Shown: positions 8,436-16,536 of the stretch, one piece after another | Layout: every line of letters begins with the position of its first letter | Numbering within the stretch: the stretch's first letter is position 1 | From: Opimibacter sp041746735 | Lineage (GTDB): Bacteria; Bacteroidota; Bacteroidia; Chitinophagales; Saprospiraceae | Length of the DNA: 64,000 bases | Direction: 5' to 3' | NCBI GenBank assembly: GCA_041746735.1 | Contig: JBGTGP010000017.1 | Span: forward strand, 1 to 64,000 | Program-made: the position numbers and the translations under genes | The notes under the pieces: model-generated | What the model was told of the DNA's origin: nothing | The model's input: the letters and a program-made list of their open reading frames with translations, nothing else | Databases searched by the model: none

Positions 8436-8477
8436 ATATTAGATTATACTAAACCTATATTTAAGGTAATCTAAAAT
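8436..8477. promoter_or_regulatory. Inverted repeat, candidate DtxR/MntR operator
   Basis: ATATTAGATTA (8436-8446) and TAATCTAAAAT (8467-8477) are inverted copies that match at 10 of 11 positions. The first arm also begins a shorter imperfect palindrome, TTAGATTATACTAA (8439-8452). DtxR-family repressors bind AT-rich interrupted palindromes of this kind, and the position next to the -7 element suits autoregulation. Assignment to this regulator is inference from position. Confidence 0.5.
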
Positions 8478-8480
8478 AAA

Positions 8481-8587
8481 TTTACCCTTTACCCTTTACC
8501 CTTTACCCTTTACCCTTTACCCTTTACCCTTTACCCTTTACCCTTTACCCTTTACCCTTTACCCAACTTGCGCGCATTACGCGCAAG
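8481..8587 (+). repeat. Composite repeat: (TTTACCC)12 array plus CTTGCGCG hairpin
   Basis: Twelve perfect copies of TTTACCC occupy 8481-8564. They are followed after two bases by CTTGCGCG (8567-8574), loop CATTA and CGCGCAAG (8580-8587), a perfect 8-bp hairpin. The same module pair occurs at 56165-56290 (inverted) and 61161-61270 with different loops. Here the hairpin abuts the 3' end of the transporter gene and could serve as its transcription stop, though no T-run follows. Copy number of a perfect array like this is likely to vary between strains. Confidence 0.85.
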
Positions 8588-8591
8588 CCTT

Positions 8592-10088
8592 TTAATCCTC
8601 CACCCTCCTGCACAACAGTCCCGCCAGAATCATCGAAACGCCGCCGACCATTAAGGCATAGATGGCCGAGCCATCGAACAAAGCTTTTACCATAAATCCC
8701 AGAATAGCGGCTGCCACAATCTGTGGGATTACGATAAAGAAATTGAAGACACCCATATAAAAACCCATCTTTTGTGCGGGCAGCGATCCCACCAGCATGG
8801 CATACGGCACGGAAAGGATGGAGGCCCAGGCGATACCGACACCAATCATGGAGACTACGAGCCATTCCGGTCCGGGCAGGAAATACACCGAGATCAGACC
8901 CAGCCCACCAAGGATCAGTGCGATCATGTGCGTGTCCCGCCGACTGGTATATCTGGCCAATACTGGCAAGCCGAAAGCCACAAGTGCTGCCACTCCATTG
9001 TACAAACCCATACAGAGCGACACCCAGTCCGCCCCGTCATTGTACAGTTTGGACGTCGTATCGGAGGTGTGATAGAGATGGCTCGTCACAGCCGCAGTAG
9101 CGTAAATCCACATCGAGAAAAGAGCAAACCAACTGAAAAACTGAACGACAGCCAGTTGACGCATCGCCGTGGGCATTCGGTGAAGGTCCTCCACCATATT
9201 GACCAGACCGGACGATTTGCCCGTCATCTTCTTCATCAATCCGGCTGTGACAAACAATATCCCGGCCACTAATGCGCCGGACGAAAACAAAAATAATTCC
9301 TTGGGAAAAGTGCTCAGCCCAAACCAGATCGTCAGGATCAGGCCCAGCACGATAAAGATGACTCCGCTCCGGAATGTATCCACTGCAGTATGGCCATCAC
9401 GGGTATGGGTGCCGCCGGATTCCTGTTTTTCGATGCCTTCCGAAAAAGCAGCCAGCTCGACAGGCGAATATTCCTTCGAGCGGACAATCGTCCAGATCAC
9501 AGAAGCAAAGAACACCACCCCCCCGACGTAAAACGACCATTTGACCGAATCGGGGATCACCCCGTCCGCAGCCTGGTTGCTGATACCTAACCAATTGGTA
9601 AAAATATACGGCAGTGAAGACGCAATGACAGCACCTGTGCCAATGAAAAAACTTTGCATCGCAAAACCCGTTGTCCGTTGCCGCGCCGGCAGATTATCAC
9701 CGACAAAAGCACGGAAAGGTTCCATGGCGATATTGATCGAAGCATCCAGGATCCACAACATCCCCGCGGCAAACCAAAGACTGGGAGAGTTGGGCATCAC
9801 AATCAGGGAAAGCGAAGCCAGTATTGCCCCTGCCAGAAAGTACGGCCTACGGCGCCCGAGAAAATTCCACGTACGATCACTGAAATATCCGATCACCGGC
9901 TGGACGATCAGCCCCGTCAGCGGTGCCGCTACCCAGAGTATGGGTATGTCATCAATCTCAGCCCCCAGTGTCTCAAATATCCGGCTGACATTAGAGTTTT
10001 GAAGCGCAAATCCAAACTGGATTCCTATAAAGCCAAAACTCATGTTCCAGATCTGCCAGAACGAGAGCGCAGGTTTTTCTTTTGTCAT
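8592..10088 (-). CDS. MFS sugar transporter, SLC45/GPH-like
   Basis: A 498-residue protein with 12 predicted membrane helices. The first helix-loop region carries the SLC45/GPH hallmarks: FGFALQNSNVSRIFETLGA in TM1, PLTGLIVQPVIGYFSDRTW, and the RRRP loop (LGRRRPYFLAG, about residues 76-86). A central cytoplasmic loop with EKQESGGTHTRDGH separates the halves. Relatives import sucrose, maltose or other oligosaccharides with protons. No sugar-hydrolase genes are adjacent, so the substrate is not indicated. The gene ends four bases from the CTTGCGCG hairpin. Confidence 0.85.
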   Translation of the reverse strand: MTKEKPALSFWQIWNMSFGFIGIQFGFALQNSNVSRIFETLGAEIDDIPILWVAAPLTGLIVQPVIGYFSDRTWNFLGRRRPYFLAGAILASLSLIVMPNSPSLWFAAGMLWILDASINIAMEPFRAFVGDNLPARQRTTGFAMQSFFIGTGAVIASSLPYIFTNWLGISNQAADGVIPDSVKWSFYVGGVVFFASVIWTIVRSKEYSPVELAAFSEGIEKQESGGTHTRDGHTAVDTFRSGVIFIVLGLILTIWFGLSTFPKELFLFSSGALVAGILFVTAGLMKKMTGKSSGLVNMVEDLHRMPTAMRQLAVVQFFSWFALFSMWIYATAAVTSHLYHTSDTTSKLYNDGADWVSLCMGLYNGVAALVAFGLPVLARYTSRRDTHMIALILGGLGLISVYFLPGPEWLVVSMIGVGIAWASILSVPYAMLVGSLPAQKMGFYMGVFNFFIVIPQIVAAAILGFMVKALFDGSAIYALMVGGVSMILAGLLCRRVED

Positions 10089-10139
10089 GTTTCGGTTTTC
10101 TCTGCCGAATGTAAGAAAAGGTCTTTATCTCCGAAGATT

Positions 10140-10240
10140 TGTGAGATGCCAGATGCCAGAAAACAGAGAATGCCAGATGTATGATGAAACCGTGACGCCT
10201 TCATGTGAGATGCCAGAGCGCCAGACTTGTCGTGAGAGGG
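10140..10240. repeat. AGATGCCAGA-type repeat cluster
   Basis: At least four copies or near copies of GAGATGCCAGA lie between 10143 and 10225, the reverse complement of the word repeated at 1-150. The adjoining tract 10240-10268 (GCCGAAACGAGCGGAGTTG) resembles GCCGAAACAAACGGAGTCG near 29513. The gap 10089-10335 otherwise shows no coding signal. Confidence 0.5.
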
Positions 10241-10335
10241 GCCGAAACGAGCGGAGTTGTGACCCATACCAAGATTAAAAACAGACGGAGATCCCGAACG
10301 CGAGACTGGAGGGCCTGATAGAAGGAAGTTTGGTC

Positions 10336-12276
10336 TTAACTTCTCCCCGGCACAGATCCTCCCCCCGGCGCAGGTAAGGTTTCTTTAAGCCAACGGTAAA
10401 ACTCCCGTTGCCAGACCAGTGCATTTTGTGCACTGAGAACCCAATGGTTTTCTTCAGGCAGATACAGCAAGCGGGCATTCAAACCTCTGAGCTTGGCCGC
10501 CTGAAAAGCCTGAAGGCCCTGCTCGACCGGGACCCGGTAATCCTTACCGCCCTGTACGATCAGGATCGGCGTATCCCATTTGTGGACATAGTGAATGGGA
10601 TTAAATTTTTTGTAGTTCTTCTGCGCAGCCTTATTCTTTTTATCCCAATAGTTTCCACCCCAATCCCAGTCCACAAAGAAGAGCTCTTCGGTGGTGCCAT
10701 ACATACTCCGCATATCATAGATGCCATCATGGGAGATGAAGGTTTTGAAACGCCCATTATGGATGCCGGCCAGCATAAAAACGGAATACCCGCCATAGCT
10801 GGCCCCGATTGCGCCCAACCGGCTTTTATCTACATAAGGCTCTTTACTCACGGCATCAATCGCAGCGAGATAATCCTTCATAACCTGACCGCCATGGTCT
10901 TTACTGATCTGCTCGTTCCATGCCGTACCATGTCCCGGCATACCCCGTCTGTTAGGCGCCACGACGATATAGCCCTGCGAAGCCATCAACTGAAAATTCC
11001 AGCGGAAGGAATAAAACTGAGTCAACGGTGATTGCGGTCCTCCCTGACAGTAGAGCAATGTGGGATACTTTTTTGATGGGTCAAAATCCGGCGGATAGAT
11101 AACCCAAACCAGCATATTTTTATTATCGGTGGTTTTCACCCAACGACGTTCCGTTTTAACCAGTTTGATGGACTTGTAAGATGCATCATTGACATGCGTG
11201 AGTTGCTTCATACTGCCATCCGCCAAATGGACGGTATACAATTCGCTGGCGTGATTCATGTCGGCACGGGAGACGACGAGAGAGCCGCGGTATTCACCAA
11301 CAATATGATTGACATCAAAATCTCCTAAGGTGATCTGCCGGATCGCCGGAGTCGTTCCGGATGCTGCCTGAGCTTCCACGCTGAACAACTGCAGTGTGCC
11401 GTTGACAGGGGCGTGAAAGTATATTTGGCGCGCATCGGAAGACCATACGAGCTCCTGCGCATGAATATCATCGCGGTGACCGGTCAGATTGATAAACTGG
11501 TTGTTTTTGTAAAGGATGATATCCTGTTTGTCAGATTCATACCCGTCACGACGCATACTGAGGAACGCCAGAACACCGGTGCTGCTGTACACCGGATTGA
11601 CATCATATCCCATGCGGCCCGCAGTCAGGTTGGTGGTTGTTTTGGTGTCGAGATTATATTCAAAAAGATCTGTGTTTGTACTGACCGCATAGGCGGTGCC
11701 GACTTTCTTTTTTGTGACATAAATGACAGTTTTACTATCCGGTCCCCAGATGTAATCTTCATCACCGCCGAAAGGTTTTTGCGGACAGTTGTGAGGCTCG
11801 CCCGGCATGAGATCGATTTCGTCATTTGTGGCCCCATCCCATCTTGGGGTGATAAACACGTGATCGTATAGACCATCTTCCCAGGTATCCCAGTGGCGGA
11901 TCATGAGGTCATCATAGATCTGGGCATTGGATTTGGTAAGTTCAGGATAGTGATCAGTACCGGATATTTTGGACACCTTGACCTCCCGGTGAGACAGCAA
12001 GTATTTGCCGTCGGGGGAGATATTTTTATCGGGCAACGGGTTTTCCGTGATTTCCCTTGCAGACCCGCCTGACACCGGAATAGCGTACATTTTGCGACTG
12101 CTTTTGTTCATCTCCCAGTTGGGCGTGCTGACGGAATAGATGACGTCTCCATCAGCGGTGACGCCGAGGCCTGACACCCGGCCCAGTTGCCAGAGTAATT
12201 CAGGGGTCATGACAGACTGAGCCTGGATTGTAAACGTGATCAAAAAGCAACTGATAACGCTGATGAAGTTGAACAT
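10336..12276 (-). CDS. Secreted S9 family peptidase (prolyl oligopeptidase / acylaminoacyl peptidase type)
   Basis: A 646-residue exported serine peptidase. A signal peptide ends near residue 19 (TIQAQ). An N-terminal beta-propeller follows (about 25-390), with repeats such as LLSHREVKVSKISG and FSPDGK-like blades. The C-terminal alpha/beta-hydrolase has the nucleophile in GASYGG (Ser493), Asp578 in GGKDYRV and His611 in EENHW, a complete catalytic triad. TLLYCQGGPQSPLTQFYSF marks the oxyanion region. Members trim short peptides, often after Pro or Ala. The gene is divergent from the propeller lipoprotein gene at 12423. Confidence 0.92.
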   Translation of the reverse strand: MFNFISVISCFLITFTIQAQSVMTPELLWQLGRVSGLGVTADGDVIYSVSTPNWEMNKSSRKMYAIPVSGGSAREITENPLPDKNISPDGKYLLSHREVKVSKISGTDHYPELTKSNAQIYDDLMIRHWDTWEDGLYDHVFITPRWDGATNDEIDLMPGEPHNCPQKPFGGDEDYIWGPDSKTVIYVTKKKVGTAYAVSTNTDLFEYNLDTKTTTNLTAGRMGYDVNPVYSSTGVLAFLSMRRDGYESDKQDIILYKNNQFINLTGHRDDIHAQELVWSSDARQIYFHAPVNGTLQLFSVEAQAASGTTPAIRQITLGDFDVNHIVGEYRGSLVVSRADMNHASELYTVHLADGSMKQLTHVNDASYKSIKLVKTERRWVKTTDNKNMLVWVIYPPDFDPSKKYPTLLYCQGGPQSPLTQFYSFRWNFQLMASQGYIVVAPNRRGMPGHGTAWNEQISKDHGGQVMKDYLAAIDAVSKEPYVDKSRLGAIGASYGGYSVFMLAGIHNGRFKTFISHDGIYDMRSMYGTTEELFFVDWDWGGNYWDKKNKAAQKNYKKFNPIHYVHKWDTPILIVQGGKDYRVPVEQGLQAFQAAKLRGLNARLLYLPEENHWVLSAQNALVWQREFYRWLKETLPAPGGGSVPGRS

Positions 12277-12422
12277 CTGATAGTTATTTTAGAAGGAACG
12301 AAATTACGGAATCCTGCACGAAGACCCGCTATCGATAAGACCTCTATTAGACAAAACCCTTATTTTACCGGATATTTGGGCGCATCACCACTATTGTATT
12401 CATGTCACCTTATGTGTATATC

Positions 12423-13469
12423 ATGTATAGATTATTCCTGTTCTTTCTTTTTGTATCTATAGCGGTGAGCTGTAATGATCATTCGTTGGGTGATCCGGTT
12501 CATCGCGTATATATCGACTATCCGGCAGCCTATGTGGTCAATGGCGGCAGTAGCAATTTGTCGGTCATTCGGCTTTCAGATCTCGCCTATACCGAAGCTA
12601 TCGATTTGGATCAGGCACCCTTCCCGCATCATATTTCGTTATCCCCGGACAGGACGTTACTGGCAGTGGCGATTACAGGAACGGATTTAAGTGGAGGTCA
12701 TGGAGGTCATGGTGGACATGGTGTTATGGTTGAGGGCCAGCGTATCCAGATCATCGATCCCGTCCAGGGTCAGATTCATCATGAGATCCCGGTGAATGGC
12801 CTCCCGCACAATGCCATCTTTCATCCATCAGGTACTGAACTCTGGGTACCGGTGGGGGATACGCTACAGGGATATATTCAGGTGTATTCGACACAAGGTT
12901 GGAACCTCATCCATACCATTCCAGTTGGTAAGGCTCCTTCGGAAGTGACGTTTTCTCACGACGGACTCAGGGTATTTGTAGCAAACACCAGAGATGGTAC
13001 TGTATCCGTAATCGATCCTGAAGGGAAGAATGTCCTGCTGACCGTAGCCACGGGGAAGGATCCGGTAGGTGCCTGGCCTGCGTCCAATGGAAGGATGTAT
13101 GTGGACAACGAAGGAGACCGTACGGTCACAGAACTCGATGCAAATTCTGGTGCCGTGCTGTCCACCATTCATTTGGGATTTATTCCCGGTTATGTAGCCT
13201 ATCACAGTGGACAGGAGGAGTTATGGATCACGGATGTAACCAATGGCGGGGTTGCATGGTTTCGGCAGATACTTGGGGTGTGGGTGCAGCGTGGTAGCCT
13301 TTCAACCGGTGATGATGCACATGCCATTGCCTTTACCCCGGATGGAAGTCGTGCATTGGTAACCAATCAGGGAGCGAATACGGTATCGGTGATAGAAGTG
13401 GCTTTGCATGAAGTGGTGCGTACCATTTTGGTAGGGGATAAGCCAAACGGTATTGTCATCCGGGAATAA
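12423..13469 (+). CDS. YVTN-type beta-propeller lipoprotein
   Basis: A 348-residue exported lipoprotein. The start at 12423 gives a compact signal peptide with the lipobox SIAVSC; an earlier ATG at 12402 would add seven residues. Repeated blades such as VFVANTRDGTVSVIDPEGK, MYVDNEGDRTVTELD and ALVTNQGANTVSVIE are YVTN/cytochrome d1-like seven-blade propeller motifs. A loop near residue 90 holds GGHGGHGGHG, encoded by a repeated GGAGGTCAT-like DNA unit, which could bind Cu, Ni or Zn. The gene is the first of a + strand run (Crp/Fnr regulator, membrane protein, fasciclin) facing the nos operon. It has no haem-binding CxxCH. Function is unknown; a role with metals or redox proteins is inference. 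Confidence 0.75.
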   Translation: MYRLFLFFLFVSIAVSCNDHSLGDPVHRVYIDYPAAYVVNGGSSNLSVIRLSDLAYTEAIDLDQAPFPHHISLSPDRTLLAVAITGTDLSGGHGGHGGHGVMVEGQRIQIIDPVQGQIHHEIPVNGLPHNAIFHPSGTELWVPVGDTLQGYIQVYSTQGWNLIHTIPVGKAPSEVTFSHDGLRVFVANTRDGTVSVIDPEGKNVLLTVATGKDPVGAWPASNGRMYVDNEGDRTVTELDANSGAVLSTIHLGFIPGYVAYHSGQEELWITDVTNGGVAWFRQILGVWVQRGSLSTGDDAHAIAFTPDGSRALVTNQGANTVSVIEVALHEVVRTILVGDKPNGIVIRE

Positions 13470-13517
13470 TCGTATCTTATTGTGTTCTTCCGGATCTCAA
13501 TAATGGAGGGGATGACG

Positions 13518-14105
13518 ATGGACCCGAATATTCTTATAGCCTACGGCGCTGCGGTGCAGAAGTATAAAAAACACGCGATCATCTTCCGCCAGGATGAAAT
13601 GGCTCGTTTTTATTTCCAGGTCCTGGAGGGCGAAGTCAAGACGTATAATGTCAATCATAACACGAAAGAATTTGTTCAAGGAATTTTTGGAGCCGGAGAG
13701 AGTTTCGGCGAACCGGCCTTATTTGTCCGGGATGTCCATCCGGTCAATGCCATTGCCATACGACAATCCGTGATCCTCAAACTATCCGGGGATGTTTTCT
13801 TTACACTTCTGGCGGAATATCCGGACATACAGCGCATTATGCTGGATCACTTTGCCAGGCAAATGTACGATCATGCCGTTTCGGTCCGTATGCTCAATAA
13901 TGATGCACCTGAATTCCGAATCCTTGATTTTCTGACCACGTATAAAAAGAAGGCGGAAGGTGGGGAGGACCGAATTCTGGTTCATTTTACTCGCCAGGAA
14001 ATTGCCAATCAGACCGGGCTCCGCGTGGAGACGGTCATACGTGCGCTGGCCAAACTGCGGGACCAGCAAAAAGTGGAGATCATCAATCGAAAACTTTATT
14101 TTTAA
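13518..14105 (+). CDS. Crp/Fnr family transcriptional regulator (DNR/NnrR-like, cysteine-free)
   Basis: A 195-residue regulator with an N-terminal cyclic-nucleotide-type beta-roll (about 10-110, GAGESFGEPALF) and a C-terminal helix-turn-helix (FTRQEIANQTGLRVETVIRALAKL). The recognition helix has E-x-x-x-R (ETVIR), the pair that in FNR/CRP reads TGA half-sites. It contains no cysteine, so it cannot carry the FNR iron-sulfur cluster; DNR-type haem or other sensing is possible. Start 13518 is preceded by GGAGGGG at 13505-13511; ATGs at 13503 and 13512 are alternatives. Palindromes TGAT-N4-ATCA lie before the fasciclin gene and the nos operon, so those are likely targets. Confidence 0.88.
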   Translation: MDPNILIAYGAAVQKYKKHAIIFRQDEMARFYFQVLEGEVKTYNVNHNTKEFVQGIFGAGESFGEPALFVRDVHPVNAIAIRQSVILKLSGDVFFTLLAEYPDIQRIMLDHFARQMYDHAVSVRMLNNDAPEFRILDFLTTYKKKAEGGEDRILVHFTRQEIANQTGLRVETVIRALAKLRDQQKVEIINRKLYF

Positions 14106-14108
14106 TAC

Positions 14109-15329
14109 ATGAAGATCCCATCAGGCGTATGGACCCGGTTTGCACTTTTTAATCTGAGTGTTGTCGCGCTTGTGGGTGTTGTCATGCGGTATAAAATTCT
14201 TTACGAACTCCCGATGGTGTCGCAAAAGTATCTGCAGGAGGCACATTCTCACTTTGCTTTTACCGGCTGGATTACCCACTGCCTTTTTTTTCTTCTCGTA
14301 ATACTCTTCCGGTCCAACCTCAGCCAAATTCATGAGCGTCGTTATGCCTTACTCATTTCGCTGAATCTGCTGACGGCCTATGGGATGCTGGTGTCGTTTT
14401 CCCTCCAGGGCTATGGGCCTGTCTCGCTGACGTTTTCGACGGCATCGCTGATCAATGCGTTTTTCTTTTCATGGTTTGCCTATAAAGATACAGGCCGTTT
14501 ATCTCCGGACCATCCGGGAAGGAACTGGATCAGGGCGGCAATCCTTTTTGGGGTATTGTCAGCGCTAGGAACAGTTGTACTGTCCCACATGATGGCCACC
14601 CGCCAATACGATCAGACCACCTATTTGGGATCCATTTATTTTTATCTGCACTTCCAGTACAATGGCTGGTTTTTATTTGCCTGTTTCGGCCTGCTGCTGG
14701 ACCGCCTCCGACATCTTGGACTGGATAAAAAATCCATGAGGACTTCTTTCTGGCTCATAGCGCTGTCAGCAGTTCCCGCCTATTTTCTTTCGACCCTCTG
14801 GGCTAAGTTGCCAGTCTGGTTGTATGTCCTGGTCGTGGTAGCCGCCTTTCTCCAGGTGTGGGGATGGGCAATATTAGTTCGGTTGTTTTGGAAACATCGT
14901 CATCCGATACAACAACTATTTGGCCGGTTGGCATCCGGTTTAATGGTCGTGGTCGCGCTGGCCTTTTCGTTCAAACTCATGTTGCAATTGGGCTCTACAC
15001 ATCCGGAAGTAAGCCACATCACCTTTGGGTTCAGGCCCATCGTTATTGCCTATCTCCATCTGGTTTTACTCCTCATTATTTCGTTGTTTCTTTTGGCATG
15101 GTTATATAGTAGCGTTGACCTGCAACGGCATTGGTGGGCAGGGTTAGCCCTGGTACTCTTTACCATTGGCATTTTACTCAATGAAACCGTTTTGGGGGTA
15201 CAGGGAATTGCAGCATTTAGTTATACCGTGATCCCGTATGTGCAGGAAGCCCTGTTCGGTATATCGCTCCTTTTATGGGGAAGTGCCTTGTGGCTGTTTC
15301 TAACCCAGATCCGAACTCAAAGCCGTTGA
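14109..15329 (+). CDS. Polytopic membrane protein with conserved-looking histidines (haem-copper or NnrS-like?)
   Basis: A 406-residue integral membrane protein with roughly 12 hydrophobic segments and no signal peptide. Histidines lie inside or beside helices: EAHSHFAFTGWITH near residue 42, VVLSHMM, YFYLHFQYNGW near 178, and THPEVSH...IAYLHLVLL near 300-320. Such patterns resemble haem-ligating histidines of haem-copper oxidase subunit I or the NO-response protein NnrS, but no family signature is decisive. It starts three bases after the regulator stop and its stop codon overlaps an FNR-type box. Context suggests a role in nitrogen-oxide handling; this is inference. Confidence 0.6.
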   Translation: MKIPSGVWTRFALFNLSVVALVGVVMRYKILYELPMVSQKYLQEAHSHFAFTGWITHCLFFLLVILFRSNLSQIHERRYALLISLNLLTAYGMLVSFSLQGYGPVSLTFSTASLINAFFFSWFAYKDTGRLSPDHPGRNWIRAAILFGVLSALGTVVLSHMMATRQYDQTTYLGSIYFYLHFQYNGWFLFACFGLLLDRLRHLGLDKKSMRTSFWLIALSAVPAYFLSTLWAKLPVWLYVLVVVAAFLQVWGWAILVRLFWKHRHPIQQLFGRLASGLMVVVALAFSFKLMLQLGSTHPEVSHITFGFRPIVIAYLHLVLLLIISLFLLAWLYSSVDLQRHWWAGLALVLFTIGILLNETVLGVQGIAAFSYTVIPYVQEALFGISLLLWGSALWLFLTQIRTQSR

Positions 15330-15339
15330 TGAGGATCAT
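15326..15339. promoter_or_regulatory. FNR/DNR-type box before the fasciclin gene
   Basis: TTGAT-GAGG-ATCAT matches the FNR-family consensus TTGAT-N4-ATCAA at 9 of 10 positions. It overlaps the TGA stop (15327-15329) of the preceding membrane-protein gene and is centred at 15332.5, about 77 bases before the ATG at 15410. A weak -7-like TTATTTTG lies at 15384-15391. The Crp/Fnr gene 1.2 kb upstream is the obvious candidate ligand. Confidence 0.6.
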
Positions 15340-15409
15340 ATCCTAAGATGACAGCAGTCATCTTTTCCTGTCGCGTTGTGATGTTATTTTGAGCATAAAT
15401 CTTTTCATT

Positions 15410-15970
15410 ATGCAAAAACTGATGTATTTTCTGATATGGGGCTTTGGCTTGATAGCCTTAGGTTGTAATCCTCAGGCTCAGGATCAGTCCTCCGCCACAG
15501 GCTCAGCTGATATGACCCATCATGTAGGGCAATCCGGCGTCAAGGATGATGTATCCATGCCCAATATTGTGCAGGTCGCCGTATCCAGTAAAGATCATTC
15601 GACTTTGGTCACGGCAGTGAAAGCGGCCGCATTGGTGGACGCGCTGAGTAATGCCGGCCCGTTTACCGTATTTGCTCCGACAAATGCAGCCTTTGATAAA
15701 TTACCGGGTGGAACGGTAGAAGGGTTGTTAAAGCCCAATCAGAAAGATGCATTATCGGATATTCTGGAATATCATGTTTTTGTCGGGGTCATCAAGACAG
15801 AGGCCATGCGGGATGGACAGGTATTAGGACAGGTCAATGGTGATAATGTTTCCATCAGTGTAAAAGATGGAGTATACAGAGTCAATGATAAGGCCAATAT
15901 TGTAGCCTCTGTGCCGGCATCAAATGGTATTATTCATGTGATTGATGAAGTGCTCTTACCGCCGCAGTAA
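15410..15970 (+). CDS. Fasciclin (FAS1) domain lipoprotein
   Basis: A 186-residue exported protein. The ATG at 15410 gives a signal peptide with lipobox LIALGC; an upstream TTG at 15389 is less likely. A short linker with MTHHVGQSG is followed by one complete FAS1 domain: the H1 box FTVFAPTNAAFDKLP (about 91-105), and the H2/end motif NGIIHVIDEVLLP at the C-terminus. FAS1 domains mediate adhesion, and some bacterial ones occur in redox or nitrogen-oxide gene neighbourhoods. The FNR-type box upstream makes oxygen- or NO-dependent expression likely. A bidirectional terminator separates it from the facing nos operon. Confidence 0.85.
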   Translation: MQKLMYFLIWGFGLIALGCNPQAQDQSSATGSADMTHHVGQSGVKDDVSMPNIVQVAVSSKDHSTLVTAVKAAALVDALSNAGPFTVFAPTNAAFDKLPGGTVEGLLKPNQKDALSDILEYHVFVGVIKTEAMRDGQVLGQVNGDNVSISVKDGVYRVNDKANIVASVPASNGIIHVIDEVLLPPQ

Positions 15971-16067
15971 GGAGAAGTCAAGCCCTCCCTGAAACAATAT
16001 AGTTTGAGTGAAACTGAACGGGTAAGTGGAGGAGCCAAATTTTCGAGTTTTGTCAAGGTGATTTTAT

Positions 16068-16097
16068 AAAAGCCGGACACAGCGTCTGGCTTTTTTT
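16068..16097. terminator. Bidirectional terminator between fasciclin gene and nos operon
   Basis: AAAAGCCGGAC (16068-16078) pairs with GTCTGGCTTTT (16084-16094), an 11-bp stem with one G-U pair and a five-base loop. T7 follows on the + strand and an A-rich run gives Ts on the - strand. It lies between convergent genes, and its last bases overlap the haemoglobin stop codon. Confidence 0.8.
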
Positions 16098-16482
16098 AAT
16101 TCAGCACCTTGACTTGCATGACCTTCGCAATATTAGCTGCCCGGTTTTTTAGGAGCTCGGCATTGTCTCCTGCAAATTGCTCATCCACGGTCTGGTTGAG
16201 CAAAGCAAGCCAACGGTCAAAAAGGGCCGTAGTGAAATGCTGAAAGGCATGAAGCTCCCGGTGACGTTCCAAAGGGTTGCCAACATATCCACCGGAATAG
16301 AAAAGAATATTTTCCCAGAAGCGACACATGACCTGCAGAAAGGCATCCCAATCGGTATGCGCATATTGATTGAAGTACGGACCCAACACGGGATCCGTTT
16401 TCAGCCGGGCAAAAAAAGCGATCATCAATTTTTGCACGTGCTGTGGTTTTTTAATATCCTTTTTTTTTGCTTGCACGCTCAT
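16096..16482 (-). CDS. Group III truncated haemoglobin
   Basis: A 128-residue single-domain globin. It matches the group III pattern: FARLKTDPVLGPYF, W..FL..MCRFWENILFYSGGYVGNPLERHRELHAFQHF, DRWLALLNQTVDEQFAG. His residues of the RHRELH segment include the proximal haem ligand. An in-frame ATG at 16524 would add 14 residues unlike the family, so 16482 is preferred. It is the last gene of the nos run, 54 nt after nosY. Group III globins such as Campylobacter Ctb are linked to NO and oxygen handling, so here it may protect the copper enzyme system from NO. That role is inferred from position. Confidence 0.88.
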   Translation of the reverse strand: MSVQAKKKDIKKPQHVQKLMIAFFARLKTDPVLGPYFNQYAHTDWDAFLQVMCRFWENILFYSGGYVGNPLERHRELHAFQHFTTALFDRWLALLNQTVDEQFAGDNAELLKNRAANIAKVMQVKVLN

Positions 16483-16536
16483 GAAAAACCAGGTTTGTAT
16501 TGAATTGTTTTGCCGACCTGTCATCGCCCGGCCATA

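Noticed and set aside
8481..8564. CRISPR array or telomere-like sequence in the (TTTACCC)12 tract
   Set aside because: Units are 7 bp and uniform, without spacers. There are no cas genes nearby, and it is internal to the chromosome segment.
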